Part shown: one piece after another, positions 1-9,803 of the stretch
Layout of the letters: the number at the start of each line of letters is the position of its first letter
Position numbering within the stretch: the first letter of the stretch is position 1
NCBI GenBank assembly: GCA_001310555.1
Contig: BAXO01000004.1
Span: forward strand, 1-64,000
Direction of reading: 5' to 3'
Source: Bacillus sp. JCM 19058
GTDB lineage: Bacteria; Bacillota; Bacilli; Bacillales_H; Bacillaceae_D
DNA length: 64,000 bases
Notes under the pieces: generated by a model
Databases searched by the model: none
Told to the model about the DNA's origin: nothing
What the model saw: only the letters and a program-made list of their open reading frames with translations
Translations under genes and position numbers: made by a program

Positions 1-33
1 TTTGCTCTTGATGTAAAGGTGAATTGATAATAG

Positions 34-576
34 CTACTGAAGAGGGGAGAGGAAGTGCCCGAGTTCTCCCTTGTATACGACATCGAGTTGGTCAGATTCG
101 ACAAAATCATATGGCCGAACTAAGGCTGGCTCCTTGTCTACGACTACTTTACCGCCATTGGCTAATATCATCGCAACGAATTGCGAGCAAAAGAAGGCAT
201 ACTTGCGATTTATTCCACGATTGAATAGCACTCCGAGTAGTCCGATTAAATTATATTTATATTTTGCTTGATCAGCGTTAAAATGCTTAACCTTTTGATA
301 CATTTCTTCGTAGCTTTCGGCAGAGACCTTACAGCGGTACACTGCACACATTGCCTGTCTTAATAATGCGGAATGCTTATCTTCTTTGATAAAGCCTCCG
401 ATAAACGGATTGTTTGGTTTTTTTCTGCCGAAGCTGTACATTTCCGTCAAATCAGCGTCAAAAGCGATTGAGACATGGTTCAATGGCTTACGTGTATATA
501 ACTTTATCAGTCTAGTAAAGAATGTTCCTGTATCAGTTAGTAAAATGTAGACATATTTATCTTCAGTCATCGACAT
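34..576 (-). CDS. Permuted papain-fold (YiiX/NlpC-like) hydrolase, hypothetical
   Basis: The 180-residue product has the two landmarks of the circularly permuted NlpC/P60-like amidase fold. A histidine lies in an LNHVSIAFD segment near residue 34, and a cysteine sits in a YAFFCSQF helix start near residue 129. No signal peptide or membrane segment is visible, so it is probably cytoplasmic. The family hydrolyses amide or thioester bonds, but the substrate here is unknown. It stands alone on the minus strand, with about 430 bases to the divergent zinc locus. The ORF is unbroken. I am confident of the fold and not of the function. Confidence 0.62.
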   Translation of the reverse strand: MSMTEDKYVYILLTDTGTFFTRLIKLYTRKPLNHVSIAFDADLTEMYSFGRKKPNNPFIGGFIKEDKHSALLRQAMCAVYRCKVSAESYEEMYQKVKHFNADQAKYKYNLIGLLGVLFNRGINRKYAFFCSQFVAMILANGGKVVVDKEPALVRPYDFVESDQLDVVYKGELGHFLSPLQ

Positions 577-900
577 ACCCTCATTTCTATGTAAATCCTG
601 TTTTCAGTATATCGATAAATAATTTTGTTCAAAACGAGCTGAAGCATGATTTAGAGTAAGCCTCGAGACGGATGTACACTTAGGCGTTACATAAACATCC
701 GTACACCTAAGGGCATGTAACCTTTTAATATTGCTGAAATGATTCGATGTTACCTGTTAGGGAATAAGTCCGTCAAGGTAGCATGTTATCCTCAATTCGT
801 GTCCCTCCACTAGCCCTTCTATTGTTGCAAGGTTTATTTCTCTTTGTTGCTGTTCATCGAGCAAGGATCTCCCATCCTCTTTTTTTCAGCATTTTTTAAG
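577..900. other. Intergenic region, no gene seen
   Basis: No convincing ORF lies between the hydrolase and the zinc locus. A 7-bp inverted pair (CGGATGT/ACATCCG) lies near 670-708 without a T-tract. I cannot assign a function. Confidence 0.4.
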
Positions 901-952
901 TTCAAGAGTAAAAGCTCTTGACAGTATAAAGTAGGAGATGGCAAAATATAAA

Positions 953-967
953 ACGTAATGATTACGA
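953..967. promoter_or_regulatory. Zur operator
   Basis: ACGTAAT-G-ATTACGA is a 7-1-7 inverted repeat that matches the Bacillus Zur box pattern (TCGTAAT-N-ATTACGA) at 14 of 15 positions. It ends 39 bases before the ZinT-like start codon and follows an AT-rich TATAAA at 947-952. Zinc-loaded Zur would therefore block transcription of the downstream zinc genes. This is a pattern match plus established knowledge of Zur. Confidence 0.85.
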
Positions 968-1006
968 TTTACAAAAAAATAAAAAGAGATTCAAGGGAGG
1001 ACGAAA

Positions 1007-1972
1007 ATGAATAAATCGCTTATCCGCTTATCTAGCGTGTTGCTGTTAAGTGTTTACTTAGCAGCATGCCAAGGAACTGAACAAGAAGAAGTGGTAGCTG
1101 ACGACACGGAGGAAGTAACGGAAGGACATTTAGATGAAGAAGATAATCATGGCCATGAGAATGATCACGATGCACCAGAGGATGTTGAAATCCAAGGAGT
1201 CGCTGATCACTATCATACAGGAGATACCATTGAGCTAACCGCCTTGCTGGATGTTGAAACGGAGTATGATCACTGGCACTGGTACATTAGAGAAAGTGCC
1301 AATGATGAATGGACAGTTGTTTCTGGACAGGGTACTGAAACATTTACAGGCGAAGCAACTATTGATGGATTAGAAATCAAAGCTGTTTTATTCGATAATG
1401 AGCACGAACCTTACGTTCAATCCGCTCCTATTCAAGTGGTGATCGACGATCATCATGGGCATGATGAAGAAAGTCAGAGGATTTATCAAGGGTATTTTGA
1501 AGATGATCAGATTGGGGATCGTGAATTGTCTGATTGGGATGGAGATTGGCAATCGGTTTATCCATATCTCTTAGCTGGAGATTTAGACGAAGTGTTTGAA
1601 CACAAAGCTGAAGAAGATGGGGACATGACAGCAGAAGAGTACAAAGACTATTATACAGTAGGATATGAAACGGATGTTGAACGTATTGTCATTGAAAACG
1701 ATGTCGTCTCTTTCTTCGAAAACGGAGAGGAATCTTCAGGAGAGTATGCATATGATGGACACGAAATTCTTACCTATGAAGCAGGGAATAGAGGCGTGCG
1801 ATTTATTTACAAATTAGTTGATGAATCGAAGGACATGCCCCAATACATTCAGTTTAGCGATCATAACATTTTCCCCGTAGCTTCGCACCATTTCCACTTA
1901 TATTGGGGAGATGATCGAGAGGAACTGTTAGAGGAAGTCACGAACTGGCCGACGTACTACCTTCTGAATTAA
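1007..1972 (+). CDS. zinT: ZinT-like zinc-binding lipoprotein with N-terminal Ig-like module
   Basis: This 321-residue lipoprotein has its lipobox cysteine at residue 21, followed by an Asp/Glu/His-rich linker (residues 30-56). Residues about 58-147 form a beta-rich module with DHYHTGDTIELTA and YDHWHWY motifs. The C-terminal half is a ZinT/YodA domain: LSDWDGDWQSVYPYL at its start, and HHFHLYWGDD plus NWPTYY near the end. ZinT proteins bind zinc outside the membrane and deliver it to ZnuA. The start has a GGGAGG ribosome site at 995-1000. The Zur box just upstream and znuA downstream support zinc acquisition. The extra module is repeated twice in the neighbouring ZnuA. Confidence 0.85.
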   Translation: MNKSLIRLSSVLLLSVYLAACQGTEQEEVVADDTEEVTEGHLDEEDNHGHENDHDAPEDVEIQGVADHYHTGDTIELTALLDVETEYDHWHWYIRESANDEWTVVSGQGTETFTGEATIDGLEIKAVLFDNEHEPYVQSAPIQVVIDDHHGHDEESQRIYQGYFEDDQIGDRELSDWDGDWQSVYPYLLAGDLDEVFEHKAEEDGDMTAEEYKDYYTVGYETDVERIVIENDVVSFFENGEESSGEYAYDGHEILTYEAGNRGVRFIYKLVDESKDMPQYIQFSDHNIFPVASHHFHLYWGDDREELLEEVTNWPTYYLLN

Positions 1973-2161
1973 ATGCGGACGGCCTCATGCGGGATATGAT
2001 TGCTCACTAATCTAAGAACAACTACCATTTTCTTATTAGAAAGAAAGTGATGAAAAATATTTCTGTTGCTGCTTCTTTTGTATTGAAGCTTTTTTTCAAA
2101 ATTTTCGATTGACAGATAACGGTTTTGATTTGGGGATCATCTTTCAGAGGGAGAATAACAT

Positions 2162-3772
2162 ATGAAACAAAAATGGCTAGCTACCGTTTTACTTAGTTTA
2201 ACTTCGGGGATAACTCTTTTTGGATGTGATCAAAAAGAGGTAGGTACTGGATCGACAGATGGAGAACCAGAGATTTCTGTTGTGACGTCTTTTTATCCAA
2301 TGTATGAATTCACACAACACGTTGCAGGGGATCGAGCAGATATAAAATTGATGGTCTCTGCTGGAGAAGATGCACATCACTATGAACCGAGCGCGCAAGA
2401 CGTGGCCGCGGTTAGTGATGCAGATGTATTTGTGTATAGTAGTGAAGAAATGGAATTCTGGGTAGAAAGCTTATTAAATACGGTTGAGAACGATGATCTT
2501 GTGATAGTACGTACAGCAGATCGTATTGATTTTGTTAATACAAGTGGAGCCGGTCACGGCCGTGAAGACGAAGAGGATCAAGAAGTAACTGAAAGTGTAG
2601 TGATTCATGGTGTGTTGCACCATTATCATACAGGAGACACGATTGAATTAACGGCTGAATTAGATAAAGATGTTGATTACGATCATTGGCACTGGTACAC
2701 GAGAGAAAGTGCTAACGATGAGTGGGCCACTGTTTCTGGTCAAGGAACGTCTGAATTTGAATTTGAGGCAACCGGAAAAAGCTTTGAAGTTCGAGCCGTT
2801 CTTTTCGATGATGCACACAATGCCTTTGCACAGTCTGAACCGACAGAGATTGTCATAGAAGACCACGGACATGATGAAGAAGACGGGCATCACCAGGATT
2901 ACGATGAGGACGATAGTCACCATAACGGACATGATAATGACAAGCACGAACATGGAAATGGTGAGGGTGCACCTGAAACAGTTGAGATTGTCGGATTGGC
3001 TGACCATTATCATACAGGCGATGTGGTTACACTCGCTGCTAAACTAGATGAAGAGGTAAATTATAATCATTGGCATTGGTACACACGTGAAAGCAGATGA
3101 TGAGTGGGAAGTTGTTTCCGGTCAAGGAACCGAACGATTTGAGTATGAAACAACTGGAGTAAGCTTCGAGGTACGTGCGGTTGTTTTTAATGACGCTCAC
3201 AGCGCTTATGCACAATCAAAGCCCGTTGAAGTCGTAATTGATGATCACGAAGATGAAGATCCCCATATTTGGTTAGACCCAGTCTTGGCAAAAGAACAAG
3301 TCAATAATATTCGTGATGCTTTAATTGAAGCCGATCCTGAAGGGCAAGACATTTATGAAAAAAATGCAAAAGCTTTAATGAAGAGCTTCAGGCATTACAT
3401 GAAGAATATGAAGCAGCATTCGAAGGTGCAGAGAATCGTGTCTTTGTTGTACAACACCAAGCGTTTGGATACATTGCTCATCGTTATAATTTGGAGCAGG
3501 TTGCAATCGGTGGCTTGTCTACAGAAGTAGAACCAAGTCCATCACGTATTGCAGAGGTTGGACACTTGGTGGAACAATACGACGTACCAGTCATCTATTA
3601 TCAACAAGGGGCGAACTCAGCGATTGCGCAAACCGTCGCTGCTGAAACTGGAACAGAGACAGCTGTATTACATGATTTGGAAGTATTATCTGAAGAACTG
3701 CTGGCTGAAGAATTAGGATACTTGGATGCGTTGCGTGAAAATTTGGAAGCATTGCAGTTAAGTATCCATTAA
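2162..3772 (+). CDS. znuA: ZnuA zinc-binding lipoprotein with two inserted Ig-like modules (two frame changes)
   Basis: This is the solute-binding lipoprotein of a ZnuABC zinc importer, with its lipobox cysteine at residue 22. The N-lobe is clear (VTSFYPMYEFTQHVAGD, then GEDAHHYEPSAQD). The loop before the C-lobe DPHIWLDP motif is replaced by His-rich linkers and two copies of the module seen in the upstream ZinT protein, each with a DHWHWY/NHWHWY core. The frame changes twice. Near 3092 a GC pair is missing relative to the sister repeat. Near 3380 one A is missing in ATGAAGAGC, after which the C-lobe continues to LEALQLSIH. Total length (about 537 residues) is far above the usual 300-320. 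No Zur box is obvious directly upstream. Confidence 0.85.
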
Positions 3773-3824
3773 CAGGAACTGGATTAGAGGGAATTGAAAC
3801 AATAAACAAAAAAAATTAGGGAAC

Positions 3825-3863
3825 AGACTCTATAAGTAGCAAGCATCAGTGCAGAGTCTTTTT
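3825..3863 (+). terminator. Probable Rho-independent terminator after znuA
   Basis: AGACTCT (3825-3831) pairs with AGAGTCT (3853-3859) across a 21-base loop and is followed by T5. The long loop makes it moderate. It would separate znuA from znuCB. Confidence 0.55.
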
Positions 3864-3973
3864 CGGGGAAGCGATTGAATAATTTAATAGAAATAGTTGC
3901 TCACCTTGTGAACCTAGATCAGAGTAAAGAATAGCAAATAGTAGCGAATACGATTTAGAAAGGTCGCATTATT

Positions 3974-4690
3974 ATGCACTATCTTGAAGTGAATGACCTT
4001 GCCTTTCATTATAAAAATGAACCGGTGTTAGAAAACATTTCGTTTGAAGTGGATTCAGGGGATTTTGTGATGCTAACGGGAGAAAATGGGGCAGCAAAAA
4101 CTACATTGTTACGAAATATTTTAGGTTTGCTCAAACCAACTAAAGGAAGCGTTACGCTCTCTCCGAAAAATCGCTTGGGTGAGAAACTCGTTGTTGGGTA
4201 TGTTCCGCAACAAGTCTCATCATTTAATACTGGATTCCCAAGCACTGTACTAGAACTCGTGCAGTCTGGTTGTTATCTAAGAGGAAAATGGTTTAAGGAA
4301 TTAGATAAAGAAGACAAAGAGCATGTGCGTCGTTCGCTGGAAGTTGTAGGGATGTGGGACATGCGCCATAAAAAAATTGGGGAATTATCAGGTGGACAGA
4401 AACAGCGAATTTCAATTGCGCGTGTATTGGCAACAGAACCAGATTTGTTCGTGTTGGATGAACCAACAACGGGGATGGATGTGCATTCCCGAGAAGGATT
4501 TTATCAATTACTGATGAACAATAGTAAGAATCATAGTAAGGGGATCTTAATGGTTACGCACGATCATGAAGAGCTTCGCCATTATGCTGGCAAGCGTATT
4601 GAGCTGGTTCGGAAGGAGGACTCCCCTTGGAGATGTTATACCATGGATTCATGCAAAGAGCCTTCCAAGCATCATTCCTTATTTCGTTAG
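3974..4690 (+). CDS. znuC: ZnuC zinc ABC transporter ATPase
   Basis: The 238-residue ATPase powers the ZnuB channel on the cytoplasmic face. The Q-loop segment (YVPQQ), signature LSGGQKQRISIARV, Walker B (LFVLDEPTTGMD) and the H-switch (MVTHDH) are all present. The Walker A reads GENGAAKTT, so the glycine normally found just before the lysine is alanine (codon GCA, one base from GGA). The gene overlaps znuB by 64 bases, which fits translational coupling. ZnuA lies upstream on the same strand across a probable terminator. It is unbroken. Confidence 0.9.
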   Translation: MHYLEVNDLAFHYKNEPVLENISFEVDSGDFVMLTGENGAAKTTLLRNILGLLKPTKGSVTLSPKNRLGEKLVVGYVPQQVSSFNTGFPSTVLELVQSGCYLRGKWFKELDKEDKEHVRRSLEVVGMWDMRHKKIGELSGGQKQRISIARVLATEPDLFVLDEPTTGMDVHSREGFYQLLMNNSKNHSKGILMVTHDHEELRHYAGKRIELVRKEDSPWRCYTMDSCKEPSKHHSLFR

Positions 4691-5472
4691 TCGCGCCGAT
4701 GCTAGGACTGTTTTTAATTTTACGTAGACAGTCTCTAATGGCGGATACCTTATCGCACGTGTCTCTAGCTGGTGTAGCGCTAGGGCTGCTAATCGGTGTC
4801 TATCCGACATGGACCAATATTTTGGTGGTGATGGCGATTGCGATTTTGCTTGAATATTTGCGTATGATGTATCGCACCTATTCAGAAATTTCGATTGCGA
4901 TTTTAATGTCTGCTGGAATGGCGTTAGCATTAGTTCTGATGGGATTAAATCAAGGTGGGGCAACGTTAAGTATGAATCAATTTTTATTTGGCTCGATTGT
5001 CACCATTAGCGAACAGCAAGTATGGATGCTGCTTGGTCTAACAAGTATCATTATCTTACTGTATGTATTCTTCCGCAAGCCTATGTATATTTTGACATTC
5101 GATGAAGAAACGGCCTTTACCGCCGGTTTGCCAATAAAAACAATGTCAATTTTGTTTAATGTTTTCACTGGAGTGACCATTGCAGTGATCATGCCGATCG
5201 TCGGTGCATTACTGGTCTCTGCGATTTTAGTTTTGCCTGCTGCTATCTCTATGCGCTTAAGCAGAAGTTTCAATGGCGTGATTTTTATTGGCATTCTTAT
5301 TGCGTTAACTGGAATGTTGAGCGGGCTAGTCGCTTCTTATGAATACGGCACGCCTCCTGGAGCGTCCATCACTTTAATCTTTATTGTGATTTTTAGCATC
5401 ACGACGCTCATTAAGAAAATATGGCATCAAATGAAGCTAGAGAGACTGTTTAATGGACGAGATCTATCATGA
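4627..5472 (+). CDS. znuB: ZnuB zinc ABC transporter permease
   Basis: This is an ABC-3 family membrane permease of 281 residues with about eight hydrophobic segments. The family motif MADTLSHVSLAGVALG lies after the first segment. It forms the zinc channel with ZnuC and accepts zinc from ZnuA. A TTG at 4627, eight bases after AAGGAGGA, is the best start; an ATG at 4633 is an alternative. It overlaps the end of znuC. The reading frame is intact. Confidence 0.9.
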   Translation: MEMLYHGFMQRAFQASFLISLVAPMLGLFLILRRQSLMADTLSHVSLAGVALGLLIGVYPTWTNILVVMAIAILLEYLRMMYRTYSEISIAILMSAGMALALVLMGLNQGGATLSMNQFLFGSIVTISEQQVWMLLGLTSIIILLYVFFRKPMYILTFDEETAFTAGLPIKTMSILFNVFTGVTIAVIMPIVGALLVSAILVLPAAISMRLSRSFNGVIFIGILIALTGMLSGLVASYEYGTPPGASITLIFIVIFSITTLIKKIWHQMKLERLFNGRDLS

Positions 5473-5860
5473 ACAATACTCAAAAAAATATTCAACTTGG
5501 ACGGATCTGGCGGTAAAATCCGTTCTGCAGCACGATAACGTGCTTACTATGCGACCCTTTCTATCGTTGTAATGGCGGCGTCTAATGCTGACCGAGTCAA
5601 ATAAACAGCATCCCCGTTTTCCAGTGCCAGGGCTCGCACAGATGACGGGCCATCGTGAAGACAATTTAAATACTTCTAGCGTTATTTTCAGTCACACTGC
5701 TAAAAATACTTTTGTATAGACTATACTAAGTTGGACAGATAAAATAAGGAGCTGTAGACTTAGACTATTATTATAAGGAGCGTAAATGATGATGCGTCGT
5801 CGAATTGGACGATAAATGAACGAAATGGGACTTGATTCCACCTAAACCTAAACAGTTAAA
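5473..5860. other. Intergenic stretch without recognisable gene
   Basis: Between znuB and the convergent germination operon I find no ORF I can support. Short open stretches are interrupted by stops and lack ribosome sites. It may contain decayed coding sequence, but no family is recognisable. Confidence 0.4.
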
Positions 5861-5863
5861 CGC

Positions 5864-5901
5864 AGAACAGCTGTAGAGTGTGCATTGCTTACAGCTGTTC
5901 T
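5864..5901 (-). terminator. Hairpin at the end of the germination operon
   Basis: A perfect 12-bp stem, AGAACAGCTGTA with TACAGCTGTTCT, has a 14-base loop and overlaps the stop codon of the GerC-like gene. A strong T-tract is lacking, so termination is inferred from position and stem strength. Confidence 0.5.
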
Positions 5902-7021
5902 ATTTAAGTACTCCCTCATTAAGTATTTGAGTTTCAACCATCACGTTATTTAAGGAATGTTCGTTTAACTGATTAAGCTTTGATTTACTCCATTTATTAT
6001 GAAAACGATAAGCTTTTTCTGATAGGCTATAGAGGTCAATTCCGATTGCAAGACCTTCCATATAAGAAAGATATAAGTCCTTTGTAAGCTCCTCATCGAC
6101 TCGGTTTTTAATTTCATGAATCGGTAAACTCGATGGATTTTGTATGATGGAAGCTTTGATTTTTAAGCGAAGATTGTACTTAGGAGTTTCGCCATCTAAA
6201 ACATCTATGGAGATTTTTGGAGCTGATATTTTAATGGATAACTGCTGTTCTCCGTCAGGATTTACACTTAGATATAGGTTTTTAGTTCGTTCATCAAACC
6301 AATCTAAGCCCTTTAACTGATCTTTACTTAACTTGCCCTGGAGCTGTTGATTAGAAATGAAATAAGCGCCATCTACTGCAGGAACTGGATGTTCCCCATT
6401 AGGGTCCTTCCATGATTTTTCGTCCAGCTTAATGGATGGGATGAGAATAGAACCTACAGGTTCATCGAATTTCCTAATATAGTTTTGATAGGTTGTAACA
6501 GGAATGAATGAATTCGTTCGTAACAAATCTTCAGGATCATAAGTGAATGTATACGTAGGGGATCGAGTAAAGAAGTCATTTTTCAGCAAGACCTCATCCA
6601 TCGCTTCTTCAATAATGAAAAACCAAGTACCATATCGAATGAACACTGAATGACTTAAGTAATCATTGAGTGCTACAATATCATGTTTGAGTATAGCGGG
6701 AGACAAATAGATTGTTTTGATATGTTGATAATTGAGAGCGGTTTGAGAAGATTGTTCCAGATCCCCTACTGCCTCAACTAAACTTTTCCCTGCTCCTCTT
6801 CCTAATATAAGAACAGGAGCATCCGGGTCCTGGCCGCCTCCCTCAACTTTTGCTACCGAACCAAAGCCAATTGACTGAATGATGATCACATATTCTCCAT
6901 CAACGTAATCCAACCCTACAGCAATTGCATAGGTTTGATTTTGAATCTCTTTAATTCCCCAACAACCCGTTAAAAGGTATAGTAGTAAAACACTAATCGT
7001 TATTTTTGATACGACATGCAT
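5900..7021 (-). CDS. Ger(x)C family spore germination lipoprotein
   Basis: This is the C subunit of a GerA-type nutrient germination receptor. The 373-residue product starts with a lipoprotein signal ending in LLTGC (Cys20) and continues with CWGIKEIQNQTYAIAVGLDY, the hallmark of the Ger(x)C family. The subunit is anchored on the outer face of the spore inner membrane and works with the A and B subunits encoded just upstream. It starts 11 bases after the A gene, so it is the last gene of the operon. It is unbroken. Confidence 0.9.
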   Translation of the reverse strand: MHVVSKITISVLLLYLLTGCWGIKEIQNQTYAIAVGLDYVDGEYVIIIQSIGFGSVAKVEGGGQDPDAPVLILGRGAGKSLVEAVGDLEQSSQTALNYQHIKTIYLSPAILKHDIVALNDYLSHSVFIRYGTWFFIIEEAMDEVLLKNDFFTRSPTYTFTYDPEDLLRTNSFIPVTTYQNYIRKFDEPVGSILIPSIKLDEKSWKDPNGEHPVPAVDGAYFISNQQLQGKLSKDQLKGLDWFDERTKNLYLSVNPDGEQQLSIKISAPKISIDVLDGETPKYNLRLKIKASIIQNPSSLPIHEIKNRVDEELTKDLYLSYMEGLAIGIDLYSLSEKAYRFHNKWSKSKLNQLNEHSLNNVMVETQILNEGVLK

Positions 7022-7032
7022 GTTGATCCTCC

Positions 7033-8476
7033 TTATTCCTTCGGATCTTGAGGTCGATATTCTTTCTTACGTGAGTGACCTAACGTATACGGAAAGATAA
7101 AGAGGTCACTAAGAAATAACTTGATGTTTAACTTATTAAATGGTGAAACAACAGGATGCCCAAAACTTGTTAAGGAGATTACATAAATAAGAGTGAGGAA
7201 CAGTCCTATAAAGAAACCGTATAACCCTAATACCGCGGCTAAAACAGCGATAAAGAATCGAATGATCAAGATATTCCCCGCAAGGCTCTGGTCGGTAAGT
7301 GTATAACTACAAATCGTTGTTACTGCTCCGATCACGAGCGTTGCTGGTGAAGTTAGTCCTGCCCTAATGGCTGCATCTCCAATAATAAGCCCACCAATAA
7401 CTGCAACGGTTTGACCGATCGCACTTGGTAATCTAGTCCCAGCCTCTTTAAAAAGTTCAAATAATATTAGCATCAGGAAAACTTCCATGGGGGATGACAA
7501 GGGAAGTCCTAACCGAGACTCTGCGATCGTAGCAACTAATGGAAAAGGGATTTGCTCAATTTGGTATGAAGTGAGCGCTAACCAAAAGCCAGGTAAAAGA
7601 ATGCTCGTAATAAGAGAAAGTATACGGATTAGACGCTCGATATTTGTGTAAAAGAAACTGATTTGACTGTCTTCTGCAGAACGAAAAATAAGGTCTATGC
7701 TCGTAGGTGCAACAATTACACTAGGAGACCCGTCAATAACGATCGCAAATCGCCCTTCATTAATGACATCCGCTACGAAGTCTGGGCGACCTGAGTATTC
7801 GACTAACGGAACGAGAGAAAAAGTCTGGTCGAATAAATGCTCCTCAATCTTGTATGTACTTGATGCAACGGCAATATCAATCGCCTGTAATCGCTGATCA
7901 ATTTCCTTAAGCAACGGAGGGGACAGAATACTATTCATATAAAGCAGATTGACCTTCGTTTGACTACGTCTTCCGATCGTATAAGATTTTACTTTCAAAT
8001 CACTTGTTTTCAAACGGCGTCTGATAAGGGAGACATTGACATCTACATCCTCAATAAATCCATCTCGCGGACCACGTATGGAAACTTCCATATTCGATTC
8101 CTCAACAGACCGGGAAGGTGGCTTAGCAATAGGGAGACTGTAAAGTTTATTCGTATTGTGATAAAGAAGTATGAGATTACCTGAGAACACTTCCGTTTCA
8201 ATTTCTTGTTTGGATTGAATGATTTTAGCATCAAAAAAATGAGTCATGTGTCGATCGTCTATAAATTTTTCCGATTCATCAATGACTGCTTCAATCCTTG
8301 GCATAATAAAGTTCTGCAAGAGATCTTGATTCGTCATTACAGTTTGATGGATGAAAGTGAAGTCATGGGGTGTTCTTTTTTTTACGAAACGATTTTGTGA
8401 AGATAGAGATATCGCCGACATCCTGGAATAACGCACGTAACTTTTCTTCAGTAGAATTTTTTTTCGGATTTTTCAT
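7033..8476 (-). CDS. GerA family spore germination receptor A subunit (one frame change)
   Basis: The product (about 480 residues) has the hydrophilic N-terminal domain and the C-terminal membrane domain of GerAA/GerBA/GerKA proteins. SIRGPRDGFIEDVDVN and SYTIGRRSQTKVNLLYM are characteristic, followed by about five membrane segments. The open frame begins at 8436, but the natural N-terminus (MKNPKKNSTEEKLRALFQD) begins at ATG 8476 in another frame and joins it at the T8 run 8376-8383. From 8476 the gene overlaps the end of the B subunit by 29 bases. The subunit is involved in sensing nutrients during spore germination. Confidence 0.9.
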
Positions 8477-9540
8477 GACTATTCCCAACCTTTACTCGAA
8501 CTAGAATCAAGAGGAGAATGCTTGAAATGGATAAGAAGATGAAAGTTAAAGGGAAGTAATACTGGTGCAAGACATTAAAGAAAGTTATTGTTGACCAAGG
8601 GATAATCGTTGTACAGAACAAGGCTGTGTAGATAAAAAATAAATTAAATTGCTGTTTTCCTGGTAAGAGCTTGCTCGCTAAAAAACAATAGATGCTTATG
8701 CGAACAATGGCTCCTGCAAACCATTGAAATATGGATAGGAAATCTAGCCTGGTAATGTAACGACCGATGGAAAGTAATCGCCACTGTGTAAACGCTGGGC
8801 TGTTTAATTTTGTAGCTTCTGTAGGTCCAAACTCCGATATCGCACCTGTTAACGGTCCAAATAGGAGAATGAATAGAAAAAGACCAGTCAACAGAAGTCC
8901 TTTTAAAGTAAGTTTTTTCTTAGAATAACCGATTAAAAAGAGGATATAGAGGATTTCAAAAAAAACCTGTGCAAGCATAGAGAGCCCCATTGAATGACGA
9001 GGTGAGGCCATGCTCAAAAACCGGAAACAAAAAAAGAATATTCCTTATTCTGAATGTTTCCACTCCCTACAAAAATGCCAAATGCAGAAACGATGGGAAA
9101 TACAATGGCAGCTAATAGCCCAATAACGTACCAACCTTGAACGATGCAAAAAAGCATACAACTATTAGGCATATAATGATCACTACATACGGCACTTCGG
9201 TAGTGTATGCAGATTTCGCCCAGTCTGCTGTAAATTTTATGGTAATGTAGGATTCACAAATGAAAATAAGAGAAAATAGCATACCGATCAATAAATGTAA
9301 CGGTACGGGGTAATTCTTTTGAAGGAATCCCATTAATGTTCGGCCATTTAACATACGTATTATTGAATAAATAATAAAAATCATAATAGCTAAGGGAACA
9401 ATACCAAAAATTACACTAATCCATGCATCTCTACTTGCACTTGTTAACAAACTCGGGAGAATTAAGACATGTACCATAAAACCTGTAGCTATAATAGTGA
9501 TTAGGTAAAGATGAAGTGGTTCCAGGAAGTTCGTCTTCAT
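8448..9540 (-). CDS. GerB family spore germination permease, B subunit (two frame changes)
   Basis: This is an amino-acid-permease-like membrane subunit of the germination receptor. I start it at ATG 9540, which follows GGAGGAAG, rather than at the longer open-frame start. The first part (MKTNFLEPLHLYLI to CFFASF) covers the N-terminal membrane segments. A middle part continues in another frame (WYVIGLLAAIVFPIVSAFG), and the last part (from MSMASPRHSMGLSM) returns to a third. The breaks lie near 9145 and in the T-rich stretch near 9013-9030. It is the first gene of the B-A-C operon. Confidence 0.85.
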
Positions 9541-9803
9541 TTTCTTCCTCCGTCCCCCTTTATCCGTACTTTTATCATTTGGATTCAGAGAGAAAATATA
9601 CGTCATAGCTGTAATTAAATTCAGATGAAGGGAAACATCATATTTGAAATTAAAGTGAAGATGGAAGCCCCAAACTGCTTGGACACCTCTTTAAATGTCT
9701 TCGCTTTCACTGTTCGGAGGTTACTGCCTGATTCCATTCAACTGCTAGACAAAGTGGATACACCCCGAATGCAGCTTCCTGGATGACTTGTAGCAAAGCA
9801 GTT

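Noticed and set aside
660..725. Hairpin CGGATGT/ACATCCG upstream of the zinc locus
   Set aside because: Long loop, no T-tract and no gene it would terminate; may be chance.
918..952. TTGACA (918) with TATAAA (947) as zinT promoter
   Set aside because: The spacer would be 23 bases, too long for sigma-A; the real promoter is unresolved.
2660..3013. 117-codon minus-strand ORF opposite znuA
   Set aside because: Shadow of the His/Asp-rich coding strand; no ribosome site and composition typical of an antisense frame.
3939..3953. Zur box before znuC
   Set aside because: Only about 10 of 14 arm positions match, with one poor half; kept as a note in a finding, not a feature.
9610..9800. Possible ISL3-family transposase fragment on the minus strand
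   Set aside because: A short stretch (RTVKAKTFKEVSKQFGAS) looks like a transposase HTH, but it is too short and has no catalytic motif or repeats.
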